Below, piece by piece: positions 57,037 to 64,000 of a DNA stretch of 64,000 bases. The position numbers and the translations under genes are program-made. The notes below the pieces were generated by a model. That model ran no database searches, had not been told where the DNA came from, and saw only the letters and a program-made list of their open reading frames with translations. Where the stretch lies: positions 124,001 through 188,000 of the forward strand of contig NZ_BDJF01000011.1 of NCBI RefSeq assembly GCF_001895205.1, read 5' to 3'. Source of the DNA: Vibrio injensis. Its GTDB lineage: Bacteria; Pseudomonadota; Gammaproteobacteria; Enterobacterales; Vibrionaceae. Numbering within the stretch: the stretch's first letter is position 1; each line of letters opens with the position of its first letter.

Positions 57037-57771
57037 TTAACTATGTTGACGACGCATATTATCCAAGATAATTCCTGTCGCCATCGCCACGTTCAATGAC
57101 TCTGCTCCACCAAACGCCGGGATAGTAATTTTATCGGTTACCCATTGCGCAGCCAGTTCGCGGACACCATGAGATTCACTGCCCATCAACAAAATACCTT
57201 GGGCACTAAAGGAAGTTGTATGGACACTTTCCCCCTCTAAAAACGCACCATAAATGGGCAAATTGGCTTGTGCCAAGTAATGAGGTAAATCCACCAAACT
57301 CACCTGAACGCGACCAAAACTGCCCATAGTTGCACTGATGGTTTTCGGATTGTAAGGATCAGCGCAATCGACACTGGCAACAATATGTTTAATCCCATAC
57401 CAATCTGCGACTCGAATAATCGTACCTAAATTACCAGGGTCAGAAACACCATCTAAAGCAATCATTAAACCTTGTGCTTTGGGGACTTCAATCTTCGGAA
57501 TCTCGACCACTGCTATCGCGGCATTATTACTAACCAACGTACTGGCTTTGGTCAACTCATCCAATGATGCTTCAGTGCAAGTGTAACTCGCTACGTTCTC
57601 AGCGTGTGAGTTTAGAAACTCTGCTGTGGCAAAAACATGCTGAACGTTGAATGCGCTATGGGTTAATTCAAGGACGTTTTTTTCACCCTGAACCAAAAAT
57701 AAGCCGTGTGCTTTACGCTGTTTTTTTTGTCCTAACGCGCGCAGTAATTTGAGTTGGTTTTTTGAAATCAT
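57037..57771 (-). CDS. TrmH/SpoU-family RNA 2'-O-methyltransferase
   Basis: 244 residues: an N-terminal substrate-binding region (RKAHGLFLVQGEKNVLEL) and the SPOUT knot with motif 1 GVSDPGNLGTIIRVADW, motif 2 ILLMGSESHGV and motif 3 GAESLNVAMATGI. These are the knotted methyltransferase motifs, with the motif 1 Arg and motif 3 Ser/Asn present. The RNA target (rRNA or tRNA) is not clear. It follows the PACE gene on the same strand but a hairpin lies between them. Confidence 0.9.
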   Translation of the reverse strand: MISKNQLKLLRALGQKKQRKAHGLFLVQGEKNVLELTHSAFNVQHVFATAEFLNSHAENVASYTCTEASLDELTKASTLVSNNAAIAVVEIPKIEVPKAQGLMIALDGVSDPGNLGTIIRVADWYGIKHIVASVDCADPYNPKTISATMGSFGRVQVSLVDLPHYLAQANLPIYGAFLEGESVHTTSFSAQGILLMGSESHGVRELAAQWVTDKITIPAFGGAESLNVAMATGIILDNMRRQHS

Positions 57772-57812
57772 GATTTTATCCCAGATGAAAGCGCGCCGAT
57801 TATAAAGTAAAG

Positions 57813-57840
57813 CGCCCTAGAGCTAAAGAGCGCTAGGGCG
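57813..57840 (-). terminator. Hairpin between PACE pump gene and trmH
   Basis: 8-bp arms CGCCCTAG (57813-57820) and CTAGGGCG (57833-57840) with an internal AGC/GCT pairing, followed on the minus strand by CTTTACTTTATA. Confidence 0.65.
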
Positions 57841-57855
57841 TTGTGGCAACAATCG

Positions 57856-58314
57856 TTACGAAGAAATTCTCTTTGTTTCTACTCTCTTTCCTATTTTTAA
57901 CCATTTACCTAGTGCACGATAAGGCTGATATTTATCGTATAACCAGTTAAATCCTAAGGTATAAAAGAGGAAAAACGTAATAAAGACCGCTTCTAAAGCT
58001 AAGGTTTCTAATAACGACATTTGTAAAAACCAGCCAACAAAAGGAATGGTGATCAGTAATAATCCGCCTTCAAAACCCAGTGTATGACCAATCCGCATCA
58101 TTAAACCACGTTGAATACGATCGCTACCAAACCACTTATCAAAATACACGTTATAAATATAGTTCCATACTGTCGCGGTAACACTCAGGACGATACTCAC
58201 TAACGCCATATCACCTGTTCCTTTACCAGAAAACCACGAAGCAAGGGGCACCATCATTAATAGTGCAATGATTTCGAAAACCACAGCGTGAAAAATACGC
58301 TCATTCCGACCCAT
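57856..58314 (-). CDS. PACE-family multidrug/biocide efflux protein (AceI-like)
   Basis: 152 residues with four membrane helices arranged as two tandem bacterial transmembrane pairs: RIFHAVVFEIIALLMMVPLASWF, NYIYNVYFDKWFG, RIGHTLGFEGGLLLITIPFVGWFLQM and FYTLGFNWLYDKY. This is the proteobacterial antimicrobial compound efflux family, whose member AceI exports chlorhexidine and short diamines. A LysR gene is divergent from it across 89 bp, the layout of aceI/aceR. Substrate not shown by sequence. Confidence 0.9.
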   Translation of the reverse strand: MGRNERIFHAVVFEIIALLMMVPLASWFSGKGTGDMALVSIVLSVTATVWNYIYNVYFDKWFGSDRIQRGLMMRIGHTLGFEGGLLLITIPFVGWFLQMSLLETLALEAVFITFFLFYTLGFNWLYDKYQPYRALGKWLKIGKRVETKRISS

Positions 58315-58354
58315 GATGAATTACCTCAATTCAACTATTCAAGAGTCATCATTT

Positions 58355-58371
58355 TATCTACAATAAGGATA
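58355..58371. promoter_or_regulatory. LysR-type T-N11-A box between PACE gene and lysR
   Basis: TATC-N9-GATA (58355-58358 and 58368-58371) gives the T-N11-A dyad of LysR operators, in the 89-bp divergent gap. Confidence 0.5.
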
Positions 58372-58403
58372 CTTAAAAGTTAGATACCATCGGTAAAAAC
58401 GAT

Positions 58404-59294
58404 ATGTTCAACATCGATCAACTGCGTGCTTTTGTGAAAACCGTAGAAACAGGCTCGTTTTCCTCAGCAGCAAGAGAACTTGGCAAAGCACAATCAGTGA
58501 TCAGTCAGCACATCATCAATATGGAATTAGATTGCGGGGTCGATCTCTTTGATCGTAGTGGACGCTATCCAAAACTAACCGCTAAAGGGGAAGAGTTAAT
58601 GCCTTATGCACAAGCGACATTGATTCAGCTTGCTCGCATGAGTAGTAAAGCATCACAACTCTATACTCCTGATGCCAACCAATTAATTTTAGCGATGGAT
58701 GAAGGGATTCCGCTGGCTAAACTGCCGATTGCTTTACGTCAATTAGAACAAACCTTTCCTCATCTTCAGGTCGAGTGCTTAATGGCCTCGAGCCGTGATA
58801 TTATTGAGTTAGTCGAATCAGGGCGCGCGACAACTGGACTGATTTTAAGTGAACCAGATTTACCCACTTGCTTAGATTTTTTCAGTTTAGGTCATATCGC
58901 CTTTGATGTCTTTGTGGCTAAACATCATCCACTGGCTAACATACCGATCACACACATTGATGAGTTAAGACAATATCGACAGCTCACCGTGCGCTCTAAA
59001 AACAGTCAATTTAGTAGTTTAAATCAAGCATTTAGTCCAGACATTTGGTACACCGATAACTATTACACTGTTCTAGAATTGGCGGTGAATGGCTTTGGCT
59101 GGTCCTTTTTACCTAACCATCTCGCACAAAGCGTCCCTGACGCACTGACTCGAATTAATGGTACATTCACTAATTTCGCATGGGAGGTTAATATTGACCT
59201 GATTCAACACCAAAAATGGAATACCGATCCTTTGCACCAGCAAGCACGCAAAGCCTTATTAGCACTATTAAATGATATTATTGATAAAGATTAA
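58404..59294 (+). CDS. LysR-family regulator (AceR-like by position)
   Basis: 296 residues with N-terminal helix-turn-helix (NIDQLRAFVKTVETGSFSSAARELGKAQSVISQHI) and effector domain. Divergent from the PACE pump and so probably its activator, as AceR is for aceI. Ligand might be a diamine or biocide; this is inference. It closes the region before the AT-rich stretch. Confidence 0.88.
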   Translation: MFNIDQLRAFVKTVETGSFSSAARELGKAQSVISQHIINMELDCGVDLFDRSGRYPKLTAKGEELMPYAQATLIQLARMSSKASQLYTPDANQLILAMDEGIPLAKLPIALRQLEQTFPHLQVECLMASSRDIIELVESGRATTGLILSEPDLPTCLDFFSLGHIAFDVFVAKHHPLANIPITHIDELRQYRQLTVRSKNSQFSSLNQAFSPDIWYTDNYYTVLELAVNGFGWSFLPNHLAQSVPDALTRINGTFTNFAWEVNIDLIQHQKWNTDPLHQQARKALLALLNDIIDKD

Positions 59295-59434
59295 ATATAG
59301 TTAATAAAATCATCCACTATTAATTAAAAAACTGTCAATAATAAACATAATAAAAACCATTGGAATAAAATACCAATTTGTATCTAATAAAAATCACCGA
59401 TAGAAACTTAAAAAGTATAATTATACCATGTAAA

Positions 59435-59465
59435 AACTAAGCTTACTTATACAGTAAGCTTAGTT
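59435..59465 (-). terminator. Terminator of the unknown AT-rich gene
   Basis: Perfect 12-bp stem AACTAAGCTTAC / GTAAGCTTAGTT, 7-nt loop, followed on the minus strand by TTTTTA. Strong intrinsic terminator. Confidence 0.9.
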
Positions 59466-59483
59466 CATGAGATTAATTTGGTA

Positions 59484-60302
59484 TTATCTTTCTTCTAAAC
59501 AGAGAGCTTTTACTGTACTTCCTTGTTTAACTGGCGTTGTCATATCATTAATCCAGTCATCAACAGTCACTTTATATTGTCTTGAGAAAGCCTCTCTAAC
59601 CGAAGCCCAACTTGTTGGGGAGAGTGAATACATCGCTTGTGATAATTCATACTCTGAATGGAAAGTAATAATGCCTTTTTTCTCTGTTGCGGATATTTGG
59701 AAAGTACTACTATAAAGACTAAACTGAACATTACCTGCTGAATCTACTTGTAATAAGTTTTGAGCAAAATTAGACATTTTTTCCGTTTGGTTAGCATAGG
59801 ATAACGCTGCTGAAACCAACCCTTGAACAGATTTTACTATTTGATTTTTATCACCTTTTTCTATACCCCAAAATCCATCCACAAATGAGTTAATCAACAC
59901 ATCCGCATTTTTGCTCTGCTGTTTTATTTGTGTCGTTGTCGCCCAATCTAAAGTTACAAAAGGCATCGAGCTAATATATTGAGTAAACTGAATAAAATGG
60001 GTTTTATCGCCCTTACCATCTGGGTCTAATGGGTTATATTCCGCTTTGGTTCGACACATATTAACAGCTGTCTGCATACCATCAAAAATACTTTGAGGTG
60101 CAGTACCTGGGGTTGATGCATTATTTGCTTGCTGTCTATAGTCACCGACAGCTTCTGCACGTGCAGGGTTCTCTATTTGAACACCTTCCATCCTTAGTAA
60201 GGATGGCCTTTCAAATATCGACTGAGGTAAAATAATTTTATCTGTACTAGTGATATGTTTAACCCATTCATTAGTTTTTACTAATAAATTACTCATTTTC
60301 AT
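59484..60302 (-). CDS. Unrecognised protein in AT-rich island
   Basis: 272 residues with no family I can name. No N-terminal signal peptide and no clear long membrane helix. Mixed helical sequence with NPARAEAVGDYRQQANNAS, DGKGDKTHFIQFTQYISSMPFVTLDW, a central helix-rich part (GLVSAALSYANQTEKMSNFAQNLLQ) and a beta-rich tail that includes LSPTSWASVREAFSRQY. AAAGGA lies upstream of the ATG (60302), with a second ATG two codons later. It has its own strong terminator, so it is likely a functional gene. Low GC suggests transfer; a secreted or toxin-like role is possible but unsupported. Confidence 0.6.
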   Translation of the reverse strand: MKMSNLLVKTNEWVKHITSTDKIILPQSIFERPSLLRMEGVQIENPARAEAVGDYRQQANNASTPGTAPQSIFDGMQTAVNMCRTKAEYNPLDPDGKGDKTHFIQFTQYISSMPFVTLDWATTTQIKQQSKNADVLINSFVDGFWGIEKGDKNQIVKSVQGLVSAALSYANQTEKMSNFAQNLLQVDSAGNVQFSLYSSTFQISATEKKGIITFHSEYELSQAMYSLSPTSWASVREAFSRQYKVTVDDWINDMTTPVKQGSTVKALCLEER

Positions 60303-60778
60303 ATTTCCTTTATATTGATTAATACCAGCACTACTTAGTCCATTTGTTAGAGAACTAATACGGCTAACAGCGTCCCTACCAAATCATACTAAACTAGTTT
60401 TATATCAGATTTGTGATAATTCAATGAACACATTTATTTTAATTAAATATTTTGGTTTTAATGCCAGTTAAAGCTCAGTTTAATATGTAATGTCTATGTA
60501 ACCACCTCTCCATTTAGTGATCTTGTATATAGATTGGAGTTTTAATATTCCTAATATTAAAAAATGTTCTACGTCACTTGGAATTTGCTCATTAAAACGT
60601 TTTATTTCACGAGATAACACTATCATTACAATTTCACTACTATTACCTACCCATAACAAATAAGTATTTATTTTTACTCACTAAGATAGATAAATGATGC
60701 TAATTTCATAAAATATTTTTCTTACTCTCTATAAATTTAGCGCTATACTTCTCGCCCAAATTTTAAGAGGAGCACTTT
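60303..60778. other. AT-rich intergenic region upstream of the unknown gene and the trmL-like gene
   Basis: 476 bp, no gene. A perfect all-A/T hairpin TTTTAATATT-CCT-AATATTAAAA lies at 60540-60562. A weak TATACT (60744-60749) may be the -10 of the trmL-like gene. Otherwise nothing identifiable; the composition is what H-NS-type proteins bind. Confidence 0.4.
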
Positions 60779-61315
60779 GTGAGTAAGCAAATATCGGTGA
60801 TCATTGGTTTATGTAACCCCAAAAGCCCAACCAATGTCGGTGGTGTATTACGTGCTGCTGGATGCTATCAAGCGGATGCGATTCGTTATACGGGGACTCG
60901 TTACGACAGAGCCGCGAAACTACAAACCGACACTAAAAACCGCCAAAGTAGCATCCCCTTGATGGCAGTCACTGAGATCACCGACGATTTGCCATCCGCT
61001 ACCAAGATTGTTTGTGTTGAACTGGCGGAAGGGGCAACGCCACTGCCTGAATTTGTTCATCCGCCACAGGCGCTGTATGTCTTCGGCCCCGAAGATGGAT
61101 CTATCCCTCAAAGCATCATTAATCAAGCTGATGAGGTAGTGTATGTCCCGACCGTAGGCTGTATGAATTTAGCCGCCAGCGTTAATGTCTTACTTTACGA
61201 TCGCCTGGCTAAAGCTAACCCTGATATCGACCATCAACAGCAAATTATTGCTAACCGCGATGTCAAAAACCGCTTGAAGTTTCAGCGCAACAGACTGAAT
61301 AAAGAGAATGCTTAG
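60779..61315 (+). CDS. TrmH-family RNA methyltransferase (TrmL-like)
   Basis: 178 residues from a GTG start with AAGAGGAG 6 nt upstream. Minimal SPOUT methyltransferase: motif 1 NPKSPTNVGGVLRAAGC, motif 2 YVFGPEDGSIPQSI, motif 3 CMNLAASVNVLLYDR. Size is close to TrmL (157), which 2'-O-methylates the tRNA wobble base, but the N-terminus differs and the target is not certain. Downstream terminator; single gene. Confidence 0.85.
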   Translation: MSKQISVIIGLCNPKSPTNVGGVLRAAGCYQADAIRYTGTRYDRAAKLQTDTKNRQSSIPLMAVTEITDDLPSATKIVCVELAEGATPLPEFVHPPQALYVFGPEDGSIPQSIINQADEVVYVPTVGCMNLAASVNVLLYDRLAKANPDIDHQQQIIANRDVKNRLKFQRNRLNKENA

Positions 61316-61365
61316 CCGAAAACTCTTTATCTCTCATAACATTACTGTGTTTTGATTCAAACTGA

Positions 61366-61393
61366 AAAGCCAGTACGATTTCATACTGGCTTT
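61366..61393. terminator. Bidirectional terminator trmL-like/budC
   Basis: 10-bp stem AAAGCCAGTA / TACTGGCTTT, 8-nt loop, between convergent genes. Confidence 0.8.
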
Positions 61394-61420
61394 GATATAG
61401 TCATAATGAAAAATCACGCA

Positions 61421-62179
61421 TTAGACGATTTTCGGTTGCCCATCTGAAGCCGTCGCGCCGCCATCAACAGGCAAATTCACACCATTGATAAATGAAGCAT
61501 CATCACTGGCTAAAAATGCCACTACCGCTGCAATCTCTTTAGGTTCAGCGGCTCGCCCTAGTGGGATACGTTCATTAAATTTATCTCGCACTGAATCAGG
61601 CCAACCATTGGTCATATTGGTTTTCACTAAGCTTGGGCATACTGCATTAACACGAACACCGTCTAAACCATGATCTAGTGCCATCGCACGCGTTAAATTG
61701 ACGACTGCGCCTTTCGTCGCACAATAGAATGCAGCGCCCCAATCACCACCTAGACCAGAAACTGACGCGGTATTCACAATACAACCGCGGGTTTTTAGTA
61801 ATTCTGGTAAGGCAAATTTGGCGCAGTAAACCACCCCATCAATATTGACTGCCGAAATTTTCTGCCAGTCTTCTACACTGCATTCCAGTACCGTTCCGGG
61901 AATATGAATCCCCGCATTGTTGACTAAAATATCCAGTTGACCAAAGTGCTCTACGCAAGTTTGTACCAAGGCCGCTACTTGCTGGGCATCGGAGACATCC
62001 ACTTTTTGCGCGGCAACACGAGCCTTATCAAAATGCTCTAAAGCATTCAGCAATTGCTCTTGATCCCAGTCAGCTAGCATCAACTGAGCACCTTCATCAT
62101 ACAAACGCTGTGCAATCGCTAAACCAATACCATTAGCGGCACCAGTGATGATCGCAACTTTATTGATTAACCCTTTCAT
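61421..62179 (-). CDS. budC: Acetoin reductase / 2,3-butanediol dehydrogenase (SDR)
   Basis: 252 residues, short-chain dehydrogenase. NAD(P) motif TGAANGIGLAIAQ (about 12-24), NNAGIH, catalytic Ser in NTASVSGLGG and YCATK (Tyr and Lys). The position directly after alsS with a 4-bp ATGA overlap supports acetoin reductase, the last step to 2,3-butanediol. Sequence alone does not prove the substrate, as SDRs are diverse. Third gene of alsD-alsS-budC. Confidence 0.85.
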   Translation of the reverse strand: MKGLINKVAIITGAANGIGLAIAQRLYDEGAQLMLADWDQEQLLNALEHFDKARVAAQKVDVSDAQQVAALVQTCVEHFGQLDILVNNAGIHIPGTVLECSVEDWQKISAVNIDGVVYCAKFALPELLKTRGCIVNTASVSGLGGDWGAAFYCATKGAVVNLTRAMALDHGLDGVRVNAVCPSLVKTNMTNGWPDSVRDKFNERIPLGRAAEPKEIAAVVAFLASDDASFINGVNLPVDGGATASDGQPKIV

Positions 62180-63882
62180 AGTAAAACTCCTTCATTATTG
62201 ATTTGAAAAACAGGATCTTGATGCTGCTCACTACGAGCCTGCATTAATTTGTAGTTATCTGAATAGTCCACTGGAATCGCGACAACTGCTGGCCCTTCTA
62301 CTGCCATGGCTTGGCGAAGGATAGGCATTAATTGATTGGCTTGAGTCACGGCAAATCCATGCGCACCAAACGATTGTGCATAAGCTTGAAAATCAATAGG
62401 GCCAAATTTTACCCCTGAGCTGCGTTGATATTTTTGTTGCTCCTGCATTTCTACCATGTTGTAAGCATGATCAACCCAGATAATATGGACAATGTTGCAT
62501 TTTAAGCGCACCGCAGTTTCTAACTCCATGCTCGATTGCATAAAGCCACCATCACCAGAAACCGAGACGACCTTATGCCCCGGTTTTAATAAGCTCGCAG
62601 CAATCGCCCAAGGTAGCGCCACTCCCATGGTTTGCTGACCATTTGAAACCAACATCTGCCGAGCTCGAAAGCAGCTTAAATAGCGCGCAATCCAAATATG
62701 AAAGCTACCCATATCAAGGCACAAGGTTGTATCGGGCGTGATGATCGCCTGCATGGTTTTAATCAAGCTTAAAGGGTGAAAACCTGCGGCTTTCTGCTTA
62801 ATCGGATAGCTTTTGATGATATGTCTTTGCTGCGTTACTTCTTCTAGAATCGATAGTGCTGTTGGTGATAAGCGGGCAAACTCCGTTATCTGTGCGCAAA
62901 GAGCCTGTAAGGCTCCACCGATATGACCAACAACCTCAATACAGGGTTGGTAATGTTGTTGATACTGTGCAGGTTCCATATCAATATGAATGATCGGACA
63001 ACGACGTGCATTCCAGAGCTCTGGGTCGTATTCGATAGGATTAAAACCGATGGTGATGATTAAATCCGCATCTTGCAGTAACACATCCCCCGGTTGATTA
63101 TTGAATAATCCGACTCGGCCAGCAAAATGGTGATAATAGTTAATATCTACGGCACCTGCCGCTTGATAAGTACCAACCACAGGTAATTGTGTTTTTTGTA
63201 AAAATTGACTGATCATCGATGCGTTAGCTTGATCACTGGCATGTAAACCAAGCAATACCACGCAACGCTGCGCTTTACCGATCCGGTTGGCTGCCTCTTC
63301 AACAGCCGCTAAATCGGCATAACCGCTTGGGCGATAACTCGATGGGATAACTAAATCCGCATCCGTTTGATCACTTAATACATCTTGTGGAACACTGATA
63401 AAACATGCCCCTTGACGCCCAGATTCAGCAATTCGAAATGCATTGGCCATAACTTCACTAGCCGCATCAACATGTTGGATCTCTGCGCTGTATTTGGTTA
63501 CCGAGCGAAAAATACTCACGGTATCCATACTCTGGTGAGTCTGTTTTTGTTGGTAAGTTCGTTTTACTGCACCACCAATAGCTAGCATCGGATCCCCTTC
63601 TGCATTAGCCGTGGCAACGCCAGTCACTAAGTTCCCACATCCCGGACCAGAAGTCGCTAACGTTACGCCCGCTTTACCGGTTAAACGTCCCATGATACCG
63701 GCCATAAACGCACCATTGGCTTCATGTCTGACTGGGATCATCTGGATATTCGTATCTTCAAGCGCGTCGAATAATCGATCAATTTTGGCACCAGGTATAC
63801 CAAATACGTACCGAATGCCTAAGGTCTCTAGCTGCTGTGCAATTAACTGCGCGCCACTGCGCAAAGCGTGATGAGATGACAT
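62176..63882 (-). CDS. alsS: Acetolactate synthase, catabolic (AlsS)
   Basis: 568 residues, thiamine-diphosphate enzyme of the catabolic pyruvate-to-acetolactate type. N-terminal TPP domain GIPGAKIDRLFDAL with the catalytic Glu region RHEANGAFMAGIMGRLTG. Central and C-terminal domains with SGDGGFMQSSMELETAVRLK and NMVEMQEQQKY (TPP-Mg motif). No regulatory small-subunit gene is adjacent, as expected for the catabolic enzyme. The start at 63882 follows AAAAGGAAAT. The operon continues upstream with alsD. Confidence 0.93.
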   Translation of the reverse strand: MSSHHALRSGAQLIAQQLETLGIRYVFGIPGAKIDRLFDALEDTNIQMIPVRHEANGAFMAGIMGRLTGKAGVTLATSGPGCGNLVTGVATANAEGDPMLAIGGAVKRTYQQKQTHQSMDTVSIFRSVTKYSAEIQHVDAASEVMANAFRIAESGRQGACFISVPQDVLSDQTDADLVIPSSYRPSGYADLAAVEEAANRIGKAQRCVVLLGLHASDQANASMISQFLQKTQLPVVGTYQAAGAVDINYYHHFAGRVGLFNNQPGDVLLQDADLIITIGFNPIEYDPELWNARRCPIIHIDMEPAQYQQHYQPCIEVVGHIGGALQALCAQITEFARLSPTALSILEEVTQQRHIIKSYPIKQKAAGFHPLSLIKTMQAIITPDTTLCLDMGSFHIWIARYLSCFRARQMLVSNGQQTMGVALPWAIAASLLKPGHKVVSVSGDGGFMQSSMELETAVRLKCNIVHIIWVDHAYNMVEMQEQQKYQRSSGVKFGPIDFQAYAQSFGAHGFAVTQANQLMPILRQAMAVEGPAVVAIPVDYSDNYKLMQARSEQHQDPVFQINNEGVLL

Positions 63883-63913
63883 AACATTTCCTTTTGACTG
63901 ACGATGTGTTGGG

Positions 63914-64000
63914 TTATTTTTCAGCCGCTTCGATAGCGGAATGAAGATTTTTGGGCATAAGATCGGCATCAAGAAAATCACTTGATATCGGGGTATCAAT
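63914..64000 (-). CDS. alsD: Alpha-acetolactate decarboxylase, C-terminal 28 residues (5' end outside window)
   Basis: Minus-strand frame entering from the right edge: a tail reading DTPISSDFLDADLMPKNLH, then SAIEAAEK and TAA (63914-63916). The acidic/hydrophobic FLDADL near the end resembles the AlsD/BudA C-terminus, and it lies 31 bp upstream of alsS, the expected operon position. AlsD converts acetolactate to acetoin. Only the tail is visible, so the call rests partly on context. Confidence 0.7.
   Translation of the reverse strand: MDTPISSDFLDADLMPKNLHSAIEAAEK

Larger units (their letters stand above)
59295..60778. other. AT-rich segment carrying one unknown gene
   Basis: From the end of the LysR gene to the trmL-like start the sequence is clearly more AT-rich than its surroundings, with long A/T runs on both sides of the single ORF at 59484-60302. 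No transposase, integrase or direct repeats were seen at the edges. It is a candidate transferred segment. Confidence 0.5.

Noticed and set aside
59467..59715. Plus-strand ORF of 82 codons opposite the unknown AT-rich gene
   Set aside because: It overlaps the terminator stem and the C-terminal coding region of the minus-strand gene, with no ribosome-binding site.
1..64000. CRISPR arrays, tRNA/rRNA genes, insertion sequences, integrons or prophage modules
   Set aside because: I looked for regularly spaced repeats, cloverleaf-like T-arms, transposases, integrases and structural phage genes and found none.

Overview
The window looks like a chromosomal segment of a gammaproteobacterium of the family Vibrionaceae, most likely Vibrio. 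This is inferred from gene content, not from a database search. Grounds: methyl-accepting chemotaxis proteins, an EAL-domain protein, a GcvA-like LysR gene, YccA, TusE, RlmI, HrpA, a truncated siroheme synthase, and an acetoin/2,3-butanediol operon (alsD-alsS-budC) of the kind found in some vibrios. No rRNA, tRNA, insertion sequence, prophage or CRISPR array was seen. Most of the window is ordinary core genome. The one patch that looks foreign is AT-rich, about 59.3-60.75 kb, around an unrecognised gene.

Layout. 0-4.2 kb: end of an EAL protein, GNAT acetyltransferase, MFS exporter with a divergent LysR regulator, small outer-membrane barrel. 4.3-12.3 kb: HrpA helicase, an acidic hypothetical, a TerB-like protein, a dCache chemoreceptor and a DEDDh exonuclease. 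12.5-18 kb: a three-gene chaperone operon (membrane-anchored DUF2760 protein and two divergent Hsp70s, the second with a C-terminal DUF3731-like extension). 18-20.6 kb: metal-type two-component system with a DUF305 protein. 21-24.8 kb: heterodimeric ABC exporter MdlA/MdlB. 25-27.4 kb: a hypothetical, a 74-residue protein behind two LexA-like boxes, and queC/queE. 27.7-34 kb: yidA, sirohaem synthesis, orphan amino-acid-binding protein, yccA behind a sigma32-like promoter, tusE, acyP, a 44-codon small ORF and rlmI. 34-36.9 kb: cyanide-insensitive bd-type oxidase cioAB behind a perfect FNR site, and an internally deleted cryptochrome/photolyase remnant. 37-44 kb: a giant surface metalloprotease-propeller-barrel protein, another barrel, a polytopic membrane protein and an RstAB-like two-component system. 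44-48.8 kb: YehS, a TIGR03643 protein and two divergent chemoreceptors. 48.9-54.7 kb: HAD phosphatase whose ribosome-binding site lies in a hairpin, LysR regulator and an aminoethylphosphonate-type ABC importer. 54.8-61.3 kb: FAD oxidoreductase, 7Fe ferredoxin, two SPOUT methyltransferases, a PACE-family pump with a divergent LysR gene, and the unknown AT-rich gene. 61.4-64 kb: budC, alsS and the last 28 codons of alsD.

Themes. Several genes point to stress physiology: DNA damage (LexA-like boxes), heat and membrane-protein quality control (yccA, the Hsp70 triad), metal (CusRS-like with DUF305), oxygen and respiratory poisons (cioAB) and drug export (MFS, MdlAB, PACE). The best candidate for something undescribed is the small gene at 25648-25872. 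Its promoter has consensus-like hexamers and is bracketed by two LexA-type operators. Next are the DUF2760/Hsp70/Hsp70 operon and the metalloprotease-propeller-barrel fusion.
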